DNA from: Gemmatimonadota bacterium
GTDB lineage: Bacteria > Gemmatimonadota > Gemmatimonadetes > Gemmatimonadales > GWC2-71-9
Direction of reading: 5' to 3'
DNA length: 40,130 bases
NCBI GenBank assembly: GCA_025358055.1
Contig: JANYKV010000091.1
Span: forward strand, 1-40,130
A program made the position numbers and the translations under genes. The notes beneath the pieces were generated by a model that was not told where the DNA came from, did no database searches, and was given only the letters and a program-made list of their open reading frames with translations. Below, in pieces: positions 8,955 to 17,684 of the stretch (its first letter is position 1; every line of letters begins with the position of its first letter).

Positions 8955-9632
8955 ATGAACCCGGATCGCCGTGACTTTCTAGAACAACTCACCGTGGGTG
9001 CCGCCGTTGCCGCCGGGCTAGCGGCCACACCGTTTCGCTCCGCCGCACCGGGAGCGCTCGCGTTGACACCGTCGCAGGGCCCCGCATGGGATCTCAGCTG
9101 GGTCAATCGGGTGAGCGGAAAGTATCGGGCAGTGTTTGACTGCACGGATATCGAAAACGGCGATGGACTCTTCCGCACCTTCTTGTGGAAGGGCCAGTAC
9201 GGCGACGTGTTGGGCGCCAAACCCGACGAGATGTCCGCCGTGCTGGTGATCCGGCACGACGCGATTGCTTTGGTGATGAACCAAGAGTTCTGGGACAAGT
9301 ACAAGATCGGCGAGGAGAAGAAGGTCAAGCACCCGTTCACCGATGCCCCCACCACAAAGAACCCCATCCTACTCGCGGGTGGCGACATGCTACCCGGGAT
9401 GCCCACCATGAACGTGACCGCGTTCCTTGCCGCGGGAGGGATCGCGTTGGCGTGCAATCTGGCCTTCGGGGACTGCGTGGGCCGAATCGAGAAAACAGAG
9501 AAGGTCTCGAGCGAGGAGGCGCGTAAGCGCGCCGTTGCGATGCTGTCGCCTGGCGTGGTTCTACAGCCTTCGGGGGTATTCGCCGTGCTCCGTGCGCAGG
9601 ACGCCGGGTGCCACTACATCAAGGGGAGTTGA
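8955..9632 (+). CDS. Tat-exported DsrE-like protein
   Basis: 225 residues. The ATG at 8955 is preceded by AGGAG with good spacing. The N-terminus has a twin-arginine signal (Arg5-Arg6 in DRRDFLEQL, then a hydrophobic alanine-rich stretch to about residue 38), so a folded protein is likely exported to the periplasm. The mature part resembles the small alpha/beta DsrE/DsrF fold: KYRAVFDCTDIENG, VLVIRHDAIALVMN, a C-terminal ALACNLAFGDCVG segment and a helix/strand end (PSGVFAVLRAQDAGCHYIKG). Cys residues sit in CTD, ACN, DCV and GCH. DsrE-type proteins bind or transfer sulfur or only share the fold; no specific substrate can be named. It converges with the outer-membrane barrel gene, with a single base between the two stop codons. 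Confidence 0.72.
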   Translation: MNPDRRDFLEQLTVGAAVAAGLAATPFRSAAPGALALTPSQGPAWDLSWVNRVSGKYRAVFDCTDIENGDGLFRTFLWKGQYGDVLGAKPDEMSAVLVIRHDAIALVMNQEFWDKYKIGEEKKVKHPFTDAPTTKNPILLAGGDMLPGMPTMNVTAFLAAGGIALACNLAFGDCVGRIEKTEKVSSEEARKRAVAMLSPGVVLQPSGVFAVLRAQDAGCHYIKGS

Positions 9633-9633
9633 G

Positions 9634-11043
9634 TTAGAATTTCACAAGAATGGCGGCGTTGATCCGGCTTTCCGATTTCCGAAGGTCCGGTGTAAAGCCC
9701 GCGACCAAGGACCCTGGCGACCCGGTATTGCCTCCTAGGGGAGTGACGCCACCGGGTCCGGCGAAATAGGGCACGCTCGCCTGGCGATAGTTGAACTCCA
9801 ACCGGAAGGTGGCAAACTGTTCCGGCATGTAGTCAAACGTCACGGTGGCATCCCAGGCGTGAAACGGGTCACCGGGGTTCTCGGTGAAATACGGTGTGCC
9901 TGAAAAGGCCGTTGCGCCGTTGATCGGGGGCATGAGCACGAGGTAACGCCCCGGATTCGTCATGGCGCCACCGCCGACCGTCAGGCCCAGAAGGTCCTTG
10001 GCGAACCAGAACCGATTGTACACCATGAACCCCAAGAAGTTCTGCGCCGGGCCCCCGGCGGAACTCTTCGTGCAGCTGACGCCACCGCCGCTTTCACACC
10101 CCGCATCGACCGTCAAAGAAAACGCGCCCTTGCTCAATGGCTTAGTCGGTGCATCGAGATATTTGACCGTGACGCTGTTATCGCTATGCATCCGCCACCG
10201 GTCCGGGAGGCCCAACCAGTCGCGCCCGTAGTAGTTGTTGGAGAGGACCGACAGCGAGCCATTGGGGCGCCAAAGGATTTGCATGCCAACTCCAGGCGTC
10301 GAGTTGAACATCCCGTACGACTGCCACCCGTTGATGAGCCACGGTTCGATCTTGAGTTTGTCGCTCGGGAAAATCTGCACGCGCACGCCGTTGAAGAACC
10401 ATGGGGTGTTAGACGACACGTATGAAGGCTGGTAGGCCCAATTGTCGAAGTTGTAGTAGCTGAACAGCCCGACATAGGACATGAAAATCCCCGCCTCGAA
10501 ATTGATTCCGTTCATTTTGTCCCAGTGATAGCCGCCGTACGCCTCCGAGATGTAGCGGTAGGCGTCCGCGAGATTCCACTGACCTCGAGCCGGACTCGCA
10601 TCGTTCCGCGGGGTCATGGTCGAGTACATCCCGAACTGGGTCATGAGACGGCCGATGGCGTGGCCGGCGTGGAAGTCGCCTCCGATGCCCAGCTGCTGCA
10701 CCTGAAATTCGCTGGTCCGGCCGCTCTCCGAAGTCCCGATGAGCGTGTGATCCGCGGGATGGTTGAACTGCGCGATGTAGGTCGCGTCCACTCGGAACTC
10801 GCCCGTGAACACTTTGGACTCGAGCACGGAGTACTTTTGGCGGCTGTTGCCGTTGAGCCACGTGAAATCGGCAAACGCAAATGGATCTTTGGCGGCCGGG
10901 GTAGTATCGGCGTGGGCCACTACTATTGTGTCTTTTCTCGCTGGGCCACTCCGATCCTGCGAGGACTCGCTCGTTTGGGCGGCGGCCCCAACGGCGAAGA
11001 ACCAAGATCCAACCAGTGTCGCAATAGCCGCTCGCGTTCCCAT
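9634..11043 (-). CDS. Outer-membrane beta-barrel protein, putative porin (OmpL-like/BBP2 type)
   Basis: 469 residues. ATG at 11043 with GGAGG 4 bases upstream. A signal peptide of about 22 residues ends VGAAAQ. The mature chain alternates short aromatic-rich beta strands and loops (WLNGNSRQKY, QVQQLGIGGDFHAG, GINFEAGIFMSYVGLFSYYN, LNGWQ-like WLINGWQSYG, ATFRLEFNYRQASVPYF) and ends with INAAILVKF. A C-terminal Phe is the usual recognition signal for barrel insertion. Wording resembles the putative beta-barrel porin-2 family. Role inferred: a channel for small solutes across the outer membrane. It is divergent from kdpE across 332 bp, so co-control with potassium uptake is possible but unproven. 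A near-perfect palindrome lies 18 bases before its start codon. Confidence 0.82.
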   Translation of the reverse strand: MGTRAAIATLVGSWFFAVGAAAQTSESSQDRSGPARKDTIVVAHADTTPAAKDPFAFADFTWLNGNSRQKYSVLESKVFTGEFRVDATYIAQFNHPADHTLIGTSESGRTSEFQVQQLGIGGDFHAGHAIGRLMTQFGMYSTMTPRNDASPARGQWNLADAYRYISEAYGGYHWDKMNGINFEAGIFMSYVGLFSYYNFDNWAYQPSYVSSNTPWFFNGVRVQIFPSDKLKIEPWLINGWQSYGMFNSTPGVGMQILWRPNGSLSVLSNNYYGRDWLGLPDRWRMHSDNSVTVKYLDAPTKPLSKGAFSLTVDAGCESGGGVSCTKSSAGGPAQNFLGFMVYNRFWFAKDLLGLTVGGGAMTNPGRYLVLMPPINGATAFSGTPYFTENPGDPFHAWDATVTFDYMPEQFATFRLEFNYRQASVPYFAGPGGVTPLGGNTGSPGSLVAGFTPDLRKSESRINAAILVKF

Positions 11044-11060
11044 CGTTCCTCCGTCAGGAA

Positions 11061-11080
11061 GGAGACGGGCGCCCGCCTCC
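11061..11080. repeat. 20-bp near-perfect palindrome before the barrel gene
   Basis: GGAGACGGGC is followed directly by GCCCGCCTCC, which pair at 9 of 10 positions with no loop. It sits 18 bases ahead of the minus-strand ATG at 11043, overlapping the likely untranslated leader but not the ribosome site. It is a candidate operator or RNA structure. The centre GGGCGCCC is fully symmetric. Confidence 0.45.
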
Positions 11081-11147
11081 GCAGTTCAGACTCGGCCATA
11101 GTCTAGCAACCGGGCCGTGAAAGCCGCACAAAAGCGAAGTGAAATAA

Positions 11148-11164
11148 TGCTAAAATCCCATAAA
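11148..11164 (-). promoter_or_regulatory. KdpE-box-like motif between barrel gene and kdpE (weak)
   Basis: Read on the minus strand this is TTTATG-5 bp-TTAGCA. The known KdpE site upstream of E. coli kdpFABC is TTTATA-5 bp-TTTACA, so the first half matches 5 of 6 and the second is weak. It lies in the AT-rich part of the 332-bp divergent gap 11044-11375. The rest of that gap holds the palindrome at 11061-11080 and the kdpE ribosome site, and no gene. Confidence 0.3.
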
Positions 11165-11375
11165 GATTGCAGAAGTCTCGCGGCATCCCAGAGCGTCCCC
11201 AGTTTGACCGCGGCACCGACCTGCGGTACCTTGCGCACCGCCCCGGCTGCGGGGTTTCCCCATCCGGCCACAAGGGCCCAGACCCACATGCCGCTCCGTA
11301 CTTCCGTCCGAGAATTCGAGCCACCCCGTATGGCGCTGGCCGCCCCAACGCATCATCCAGAACCGGGGGATTGAG

Positions 11376-12092
11376 GTGCCCGTGGCACCCTCCACAGTTC
11401 TCGTGATCGATGATGAAATCCAGATTCGACGGGTGGTCCGCAACGCGTTCGCAAGTGGTGGCGTCCGCGTGTGCGAGGCCGATACTGCCGCGTCCGGCAT
11501 CGACCTCGCAGCGGCGGAGCGACCGGACCTGATCATTCTCGACCTCGGCCTCCCGGACCGTCCGGGCGTTGAGGTCTGTCGCGAGATCCGTAAGTGGTCC
11601 ACCGCTCCAATTCTCGTACTCTCCGCCCGGCATTCGGACGAGGAGAAGGTGGCGCTGCTGGACGCCGGGGCCGACGACTACGTCACGAAACCGTTTAGCA
11701 CTCCCGAGCTGCAAGCCCGGGCCCGGGCGCTGATGCGACGGACCCAATCCGCGGGAACCGGCGAAACCCGACTGACGATTGGGGGATTGGTCCTCGATTT
11801 CGAGGCGCGCATGCTCACTCGCGCGGGCGCTCCGGTCCACTTGTCGCCCATCGAATGGGAACTGCTGCGCGTCCTGATGACCAACGCGGGCCGAACCCTC
11901 ACCCACCAGCATCTCTTCACCCAGGTGTGGAGTGGCCGGAAGTTCGGCGATGCACAGCAATACTTGCGAGTCTACGTGGCGCACCTCCGCCGGAAAATCG
12001 AAGACAATTCGGTCCGGCCGCGCTATATCCTGACCGAACCCGGGGTCGGTTACCGGTTCGTCACCGCGACTGAACTCGACGCAAGCCCGTGA
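11376..12092 (+). CDS. kdpE: KdpE, OmpR/PhoB-type response regulator of potassium uptake
   Basis: 238 residues from GTG 11376 (a second GTG at 11382 is possible). The receiver domain (about 6-118) has acidic residues Asp12-Asp13-Glu14, phospho-acceptor Asp56 in LIILDLGLP, a Ser in the VLSAR segment and Lys105 in TKPFS. The C-terminal winged helix (about 132-230) reads LSPIEWELLRVLMTNAGRTLTHQHL, then YLRVYVAHLRRKIE and EPGVGYRF, as in KdpE. It should activate the kdpFABC promoter when phosphorylated. The stop overlaps the start of the next gene by four bases (GTGA), so the two are translationally coupled. Unlike in E. coli, the regulator lies upstream of the pump genes. Confidence 0.95.
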   Translation: MPVAPSTVLVIDDEIQIRRVVRNAFASGGVRVCEADTAASGIDLAAAERPDLIILDLGLPDRPGVEVCREIRKWSTAPILVLSARHSDEEKVALLDAGADDYVTKPFSTPELQARARALMRRTQSAGTGETRLTIGGLVLDFEARMLTRAGAPVHLSPIEWELLRVLMTNAGRTLTHQHLFTQVWSGRKFGDAQQYLRVYVAHLRRKIEDNSVRPRYILTEPGVGYRFVTATELDASP

Positions 12093-13594
12093 CCACCACG
12101 CGGGCCGTATGGCGCTGGGTCGCGTGGGCACTGATCCTCACGGCCGTCACCCTCCTGCTGCTCGGCTTTCGGGCCAGGCTCGACAAGGCCCATGTCGCGC
12201 TGCTGTACCTGCTGGTCGTGCTGGCGGGGAGCGTCAGCGGCGGACGCCAACTCGGCCTGGTCATTGCCGGGGTGGCCTTCCTGTTGTTCGATTGGCTCTT
12301 TCTGCTTCCCTATTACACCCTCGTCATCACGGATCCGCTCGATTGGCTGGTGCTAATCGCCTTTCTCGTGGTGAGCTTGGTCGCGACGCAAATCGTCCAT
12401 CGTTTACAAGGGGAGGCCAGCACCGCCCGTACGCGAGCAGCGGAGGTGGACCGGTTCGCCACGCTGGGCGCCGAGACGCTCAATGTGGCCCGGGCTGAAG
12501 AGGCGCTCGCCGCCATCTCCCACGTCATCGCCTCGACATTGCAAGCGAGAGCCTGTCGAATTCATGTAGTGGAGGAGGCGCAAGTTCGCGGGGAGGTCCC
12601 GGCCGGGTCTCTGGCGGTGTGGGTGGGACAACACGGACGAGCGGCAATCCGTCGCGCGGACGGAACCACACATCTCGCGGATTCCGCCGAGGTTCCGGCG
12701 GTCGACCTGAACACCGCAACCGCCATCTACCTGCCCCTGCAGGTCCGCGGTCGGATGGCGGGAGTGCTGGCGCTCGAGTACGACCACCCTTTCGACTTCG
12801 GCCCTGGCGAGCGGCGGTTTCTCACCGCGCTTGAGTACTACGCCGCCCTGGCGGTGGAACGAGTCCGGCTGGCGGCGGAGGCGGACCACGCGGAAGCGCT
12901 CCGGGAAGCCGGTCGGCTGAAGGACGCATTGCTGGCGTCGGTGTCACACGACCTCCGGACGCCTCTCACGACCATCAAAGCTCTCGCGCATGATATGGCC
13001 CGCGAGGATGAACGGGCCCGCGCGATCGAGGAAGAGGCTGATCGCCTGAACCGCCTTGTGGCAAACCTATTGGATCTCTCCCGGCTGCAAGGCGGGGCGC
13101 TATCTCTTTCGATCGCGCTCAACCCGGTGGATGAGCTCGTCGGAGCGGCCCTCCAACGAGTCTCTGGCGCCCTCGGTGGACGGCCCCTCGAAGTCCACTT
13201 GGAAGAAGGAGCGGCGCTACTGGTCGGCCGATTCGACTTCGCGCACACACTTCGGATCCTGGTCAACTTGATCGAGAACGCCCATAAGTATGCCCAGCCC
13301 GGCACCCCGGTGGATTTCTCTATCGCTCGGCTCGGAGACCGGATCCAGTTCTCCGTGTCCGATCGCGGCCCGGGTGTGCCAGCGGCGGAACGGCAAAGGA
13401 TCTTCGAACCGTTTTACCGCCCGGCAGGAAGCCTCCCGGACGTCGGCGGAGTGGGACTCGGCCTCTCCATCGCCCGGAAGCTCGCCGAGGCGCAACAGGG
13501 CTCCGTGGAATACCAACCCCGTCCCGGCGGCGGCAGCATCTTCATGCTGTCCCTCCCCGCTGTCGACCTCATTCCGCCTCCGGATTTTTTGTGA
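12089..13594 (+). CDS. kdpD: KdpD histidine-kinase half (DUF4118-GAF-HisKA-HATPase), lacking the KdpD/USP N-terminus
   Basis: 501 residues from GTG 12089, overlapping kdpE by 4 bases. It begins directly with the four-helix membrane domain of KdpD (DUF4118, about 8-103, with short loops and the LLPYYTLVITDPLDWLVL segment). A GAF domain follows (about 125-262), then HisKA with phospho-His287 in SVSHDLRTPLTTIK, and HATPase_c with N-box NLIENAHKYA, G1 DRGPGVP, F-box FEPFYR and G2 GVGLGLSIA. All kinase boxes are intact. Canonical KdpD is near 900 residues with an N-terminal KdpD and USP domain; that part is missing here and is encoded separately at 18823-19974. It should phosphorylate KdpE. Not a fragment by decay: it has a proper start, coupling to kdpE and an intact frame. 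Confidence 0.95.
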   Translation: MTTTRAVWRWVAWALILTAVTLLLLGFRARLDKAHVALLYLLVVLAGSVSGGRQLGLVIAGVAFLLFDWLFLLPYYTLVITDPLDWLVLIAFLVVSLVATQIVHRLQGEASTARTRAAEVDRFATLGAETLNVARAEEALAAISHVIASTLQARACRIHVVEEAQVRGEVPAGSLAVWVGQHGRAAIRRADGTTHLADSAEVPAVDLNTATAIYLPLQVRGRMAGVLALEYDHPFDFGPGERRFLTALEYYAALAVERVRLAAEADHAEALREAGRLKDALLASVSHDLRTPLTTIKALAHDMAREDERARAIEEEADRLNRLVANLLDLSRLQGGALSLSIALNPVDELVGAALQRVSGALGGRPLEVHLEEGAALLVGRFDFAHTLRILVNLIENAHKYAQPGTPVDFSIARLGDRIQFSVSDRGPGVPAAERQRIFEPFYRPAGSLPDVGGVGLGLSIARKLAEAQQGSVEYQPRPGGGSIFMLSLPAVDLIPPPDFL

Positions 13595-13619
13595 CTTTTT
13601 AGCGCTTTGTCCGTGCGCT

Positions 13620-13652
13620 TTTATGCGATCTTCACGCCGTTCACGCTATGCT
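13620..13652 (+). promoter_or_regulatory. Candidate KdpE-controlled promoter region ahead of the pump genes
   Basis: The 100-bp gap between the kinase gene and the first small pump gene is AT-richer than its surroundings. It contains TTTATG (13620-13625), 5 bp, TTCACG (13631-13636), close to the E. coli KdpE box TTTATA-5 bp-TTTACA. A second TTCACG lies at 13640-13645, a 9-bp direct repeat step. TATGCT at 13647-13652 is a possible -10. The motif and layout are seen; use as a promoter is inferred. Confidence 0.4.
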
Positions 13653-13694
13653 GTGCCAAGCGCTGAATGGTGTTTGGCTTTCTGGGAGGCACGC

Positions 13695-13811
13695 ATGCTC
13701 GACCTGCTCTATGTCTTGGGGACTGTGGCCTTTTTCGCGGCCATGCTCGCGTATGTGCGCGGCTGCGAGACCTTGGGCCGCGAAACCGAGGCGGAAAGGC
13801 AGTCGAAGTGA
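13695..13811 (+). CDS. Small membrane peptide upstream of kdpF
   Basis: 38 residues starting MLDLLYVLGTVAFFAAML. The ATG at 13695 has GGGAGG (13684-13689) with ideal spacing, which strongly supports translation. One TM helix (about 3-21) is followed by a charged tail (CETLGRETEAERQSK). Its TGA stop overlaps the GTG start of kdpF (13808) by four bases, so it is coupled to the pump operon. Similar one-helix peptides ahead of kdpF occur in other bacteria, to my recollection, without an assigned role. It may be a second KdpF-like stabilising subunit or a leader whose translation controls kdpF. Too short for most gene finders. Confidence 0.75.
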   Translation: MLDLLYVLGTVAFFAAMLAYVRGCETLGRETEAERQSK

Positions 13812-13897
13812 GTCTCGATACACTCATCGCCGGACTGCTAGTCGTCGCGTTGCTGATCTATCTGATCTACACCCTGCTGCGGCCGGAGAAGTTCTGA
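13808..13897 (+). CDS. kdpF: KdpF, small subunit of the potassium-transporting ATPase
   Basis: 29 residues from a GTG at 13808: VSLDTLIAGLLVVALLIYLI and then YTLLRPEKF. This is the typical KdpF pattern: one TM helix followed by a short tail with the conserved LLRPE(K/R)F ending. KdpF sits at the KdpA/KdpB interface and stabilises the complex. The start overlaps the upstream small gene by 4 bases (GTGA), and one base separates its stop from the kdpA ATG. Confidence 0.92.
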   Translation: MSLDTLIAGLLVVALLIYLIYTLLRPEKF

Positions 13898-13898
13898 T

Positions 13899-15614
13899 AT
13901 GTCGCTCAATGGGTGGCTCCAAATCATCTTCTATTCGGCGGTGTTGCTCCTGCTCACCAAGCCGATGGGGATCTACGCCCTCAAGGTATACGATGGCTCG
14001 ATCGGATGGCTCCGACCGATTGAGCGACTGTTCTATCGCATAGCCGGGGTCGACGCGGAAGAGGATCAGCACTGGACTCGCTACGCCGGCGGGCTGTTGC
14101 TCTTCAGCCTGGCCTCGATGCTGCTCACCTATCTCGCGCTCCGCCTGCAACACCTCCTGCCCCTGAATCCCCAGAAGCTCGGCGCGGTCCCGGACCGGCA
14201 GGCGTTCGAGACCGCAGCGTCGTTCACGACCAATACGAACTGGCAGTCGTACGTCCCCGAAACAACCATGTCGTATTTCTCGCAGATGACCCAATTGGCG
14301 TTTCACAATTTTGCCTCAGCGGCGGCGGGGATGGCCGCCGCGGTTGCGTTGGCACGCGGGATCGCTCGGCGAACAGCGGGTGGACTGGGGAATTTCTGGG
14401 TCGACCTAGTGCGGGGGACGCTATACCTCTTCCTCCCGCTTTCGTTGATTTGGGCGCTTTTCCACGTGCAGCAGGGCGCGATTCAGAATTTCCTACCCTC
14501 CCTGGATGTCCACACGTTGGAGGGCGGCAAGCAAACGATTGCACTGGGCCCGGTCGCGAGCCAGGAAGCGATCAAGGAGCTGGGAACCAACGGAGGCGGA
14601 TTCTTCAACGCGAACTCGGCGCATCCGTTCGAGAACCCCACCCCATGGACCAATTTCCTCCAAATGCTCGGAATCTTCCTGGTGCCTGCTGGGCTCACCT
14701 GGACCTACGGACGAATGGTTCAAAAACCGGCGCATGGTTGGGCGCTGTGGATCGCGATGTTCGTGTTGTTCTTGGGCGGAGTGACCACCAGCTACTGGGC
14801 GGAGGCGCGAGGCAACCCCATTCACGCCGCGCGCGGGATCGACGTGGTGGCCTCGGCGGCCCAATCCGGTGGCAACATGGAAGGGAAGGAAGTTCGCTTC
14901 GGCATCGCGAATTCGGTGCTCTATGCAACGATTACGACCGACGCCTCCTGCGGATGTGTGAACAGCATGCACGATTCCTTCACGCCCTTGGGTGGTATGG
15001 TACCGCTCATCAACATGCAGCTTGGGGAGCTGATCTTCGGCGGCGTTGGGGCGGGACTCTATGGGATGCTGATGATGGTGCTCGCAACGGTGTTCATCGC
15101 CGGACTCATGGTCGGTCGCACTCCGGAATACTTGGGCAAGAAAATCCAAAGCCGCGAGATCCGGATGGTCATGCTCTACGTGCTCGTGTTCCCATTGGTG
15201 ATCTTGGTCCTCACGAGCGTGGCCGTGATCGCGCCCGAGGGCCTCAAGGGCCTGAACAATGCAGGCCCCCACGGGTTCTCGGAAATCCTCTACGCCTTCA
15301 CGTCCACCCCGGCGAACAATGGGAGCGGGTTCGCGGGCATCACCGGCACCACCTATTTCTACAACACGTTGTTCGGCATCGCGACCCTGATCGGCCGTTT
15401 CGCCATGATCGTGCCGATGCTTGCCGTCGCGGGGTTCCTGGCCGAGAAGCGGATTGCGCCAGAGTCTGCGGGCACGTTTCCGGTGACCACGCCGCTCTTT
15501 GTCGTACTCTTGATCAGCGTCATCCTGATCGTCGGCGCTCTCACCTTTTTCCCCGCGCTTTCGCTCGGCCCGATCGTCGAGCACCTGCTCATGGGTGCGG
15601 GGAGGCTCTTCTAG
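13899..15614 (+). CDS. kdpA: KdpA, potassium-binding channel-like subunit of the Kdp ATPase
   Basis: 571 residues, close to the usual 560. It has ten or so TM helices and the four selectivity-filter loops of the superfamily of K+ transporters, all recognisable: TNTNWQSY (about 111-118), GTNGGGFFN (about 229-237), TTDASCGCVNSMHDS (about 346-360) and NNGSGFAG (about 473-480). KdpA selects K+ from the periplasm and passes it through an intersubunit tunnel to KdpB. ATG at 13899 directly follows kdpF. The residues lining the filters look standard, so high-affinity K+ uptake is the expected role. Confidence 0.98.
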   Translation: MSLNGWLQIIFYSAVLLLLTKPMGIYALKVYDGSIGWLRPIERLFYRIAGVDAEEDQHWTRYAGGLLLFSLASMLLTYLALRLQHLLPLNPQKLGAVPDRQAFETAASFTTNTNWQSYVPETTMSYFSQMTQLAFHNFASAAAGMAAAVALARGIARRTAGGLGNFWVDLVRGTLYLFLPLSLIWALFHVQQGAIQNFLPSLDVHTLEGGKQTIALGPVASQEAIKELGTNGGGFFNANSAHPFENPTPWTNFLQMLGIFLVPAGLTWTYGRMVQKPAHGWALWIAMFVLFLGGVTTSYWAEARGNPIHAARGIDVVASAAQSGGNMEGKEVRFGIANSVLYATITTDASCGCVNSMHDSFTPLGGMVPLINMQLGELIFGGVGAGLYGMLMMVLATVFIAGLMVGRTPEYLGKKIQSREIRMVMLYVLVFPLVILVLTSVAVIAPEGLKGLNNAGPHGFSEILYAFTSTPANNGSGFAGITGTTYFYNTLFGIATLIGRFAMIVPMLAVAGFLAEKRIAPESAGTFPVTTPLFVVLLISVILIVGALTFFPALSLGPIVEHLLMGAGRLF

Positions 15615-17684
15615 ATGCCCATATCCAAACGGCCTCTCTTCGATCCTCCGATCGTCCTGCGCGCCCTCTCCGAGGCTTTCGGCAAGCTCTACCCGCGTCA
15701 CATGGTGCGGAACCCGGTGATGTTCGTCGTGTTGGTTGGGAGCGCCTTCACCACCGCGCTCCTGCTTCGCGACGTGATCGCTGGCCATGGAGGTATCGGC
15801 TTCGCGCTCCAGATTACGCTGTGGCTCTGGTTTACGGTGTTGTTTGCCAACTTCGCGGAAGCCATGGCCGAGGGACGTGGCAAGGCCCAGGCGGACGCGC
15901 TCCGGAAAAGTCGGCAGGAGACCCAAGCGAAGCGGCTCGTCGAACCCCAGGACAAAGATCGCTTTGAGACGGTCGCCGCGAACGACTTGCGCGCGGGCGA
16001 TGTCGTGCTCTGTATTCCCGGCGACGTGATTCCCGGGGACGGCGAAGTCATCGGCGGGGTCGCCTCAGTGGATGAGTCGGCGATCACTGGTGAGTCCGCG
16101 CCGGTGGTTCGGGAGTCCGGCGGCGATCGATCCGCCGTCACCGGCGGGACGAAGGTTCTCTCCGACTACCTCGTCATTCGGATCACGGCGAACCCCGGCG
16201 AGACCTTCCTGGATCGCATGATCGCGTTGGTCGAGGGGGCGAAGCGGCAGAAGACGCCGAACGAGATTGCGCTCACCATTCTGCTGTCCGGTCTCACCAT
16301 CATTTTCCTCCTCGCGGTGGCGACGCTTCAGCCCTTCGCGATCTATAGCGGCGGGCCGGTGGCGATCCCGGTGCTCGTGTCCCTCCTCGTCTGCCTCATC
16401 CCCACGACGATCGGTGGGCTGCTCTCCGCCATCGGTATCGCCGGGATGGATCGAATGATCCAGCAGAACGTGATCGCTACGAGCGGCCGGGCCGTGGAAG
16501 CCGCCGGCGACGTGAACACTTTGCTGCTCGATAAGACGGGCACCATTACGCTCGGCAATCGCCAGGCGGTGGAGTTCCATCCGGTGCAGAACGTCACGGT
16601 GGAGGAACTGGCGAATCGCGCGCAACTGGCGTCGTTGCCGGATGAGACCCCCGAAGGGCGGAGCATTGTAGTACTCGCCAAGCAACAATTCAATCTCCGC
16701 GGCCGTGCGGTCAGCGAGACCCCGGAGCACCAGCAAATGGCCTTTGTCCCGTTCTCGGCGGCCACGCGAATGAGCGGCGTCAACATGGGGGCCAGGGAGC
16801 TGCGAAAGGGTGCGGGCGACGCGATCGTGCGCTGGGTGCGCGAGGGTGGATGCGAGATACCCAGGGAGATCACCGAAATCACGGAGCGGATTGCCCGCGA
16901 GGGCGGGACCCCACTCGTCGTGGCGGAACGACAGGACGGCCATGTGCGTGTGCTCGGCGCGGTGTACCTCAAGGACATCGTGAAGGGCGGCATGCGCGAA
17001 CGATTCGACCGGCTGCGCGCCATGGGGATCCGGACCGTGATGATCACCGGGGACAATCCCCTCACCGCCGCGGCCATCGCAGGCGAGGCGGGGGTCGATG
17101 ACTTCCTGGCCGAGGCCAAACCGGAGGACAAGCTCGCCCTCATCCGCCGGGAGCAGCTCGGTGGACGCCTCGTCGCAATGACCGGCGACGGCACCAATGA
17201 TGCTCCAGCGCTCGCTCAGGCCGATGTCGGTGTGGCGATGAACACCGGCACGCAAGCGGCCCGCGAGGCGGGAAATATGGTCGACCTCGATTCGAACCCG
17301 ACCAAACTCATCGAGATCGTCGAAATCGGGAAACAGCTCCTGATCACCCGCGGCTCGCTCACTACTTTCTCCATCGCGAATGACGTGGCCAAATACTTCG
17401 CGATCATTCCAGCGATGTTTGCGGCCACCTACCCGGCGCTCAACGCACTCAACGTGATGCGGCTCCACTCGCCCGAGTCGGCCATCCTCAGCGCAGTCGT
17501 TTTCAACGCGTTGATCATCATCGCGCTGATTCCCCTCGCGCTTCGAGGGGTGCGTTACCGCCCGGCCGGGGCGGCCGCCATCCTGCGCCGCAACTTTGTG
17601 GTCTACGGCATCGGTGGTGTGCTCGTGCCGTTCCTCGGCATCAAAGCACTAGACGTCCTGCTCGTCCTCCTCAGGTTGGTGTGA
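15615..17684 (+). CDS. kdpB: KdpB, P-type ATPase subunit of the potassium pump
   Basis: 689 residues, normal length. ATG at 15615 abuts the kdpA stop and has GGGGAGG upstream. P-type motifs are in order: TGES in the actuator domain (158-161), the PTTIGG loop of TM4 (about 263-268), phosphorylation site DKTGT (Asp306), a [10 protein letters not shown] nucleotide-binding region, TGDN in the P domain and [22 protein letters not shown]. Ser161 in TGES corresponds to E. coli Ser162, reported as an inhibitory phosphorylation site at high K+; its retention matters for the split KdpD seen in this operon. The 3' end overlaps the kdpC start by four bases. Confidence 0.98.
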   Translation: MPISKRPLFDPPIVLRALSEAFGKLYPRHMVRNPVMFVVLVGSAFTTALLLRDVIAGHGGIGFALQITLWLWFTVLFANFAEAMAEGRGKAQADALRKSRQETQAKRLVEPQDKDRFETVAANDLRAGDVVLCIPGDVIPGDGEVIGGVASVDESAITGESAPVVRESGGDRSAVTGGTKVLSDYLVIRITANPGETFLDRMIALVEGAKRQKTPNEIALTILLSGLTIIFLLAVATLQPFAIYSGGPVAIPVLVSLLVCLIPTTIGGLLSAIGIAGMDRMIQQNVIATSGRAVEAAGDVNTLLLDKTGTITLGNRQAVEFHPVQNVTVEELANRAQLASLPDETPEGRSIVVLAKQQFNLRGRAVSETPEHQQMAFVPFSAATRMSGVNMGARELRKGAGDAIVRWVREGGCEIPREITEITERIAREGGTPLVVAERQDGHVRVLGAVYLKDIVKGGMRERFDRLRAMGIRTVMITGDNPLTAAAIAGEAGVDDFLAEAKPEDKLALIRREQLGGRLVAMTGDGTNDAPALAQADVGVAMNTGTQAAREAGNMVDLDSNPTKLIEIVEIGKQLLITRGSLTTFSIANDVAKYFAIIPAMFAATYPALNALNVMRLHSPESAILSAVVFNALIIIALIPLALRGVRYRPAGAAAILRRNFVVYGIGGVLVPFLGIKALDVLLVLLRLV

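Noticed and set aside
13600..13625. Terminator after the kinase gene (AGCGC...GCGCT followed by TTTTA)
   Set aside because: Arms are only 5 bp with a 9-base loop and a very short T-run; it overlaps the candidate promoter, so I did not call it.
14450..15967. Long open frames overlapping kdpA/kdpB on both strands
   Set aside because: Shadow frames of GC-rich coding sequence; no domain-like content, and kdpA and kdpB are certain.
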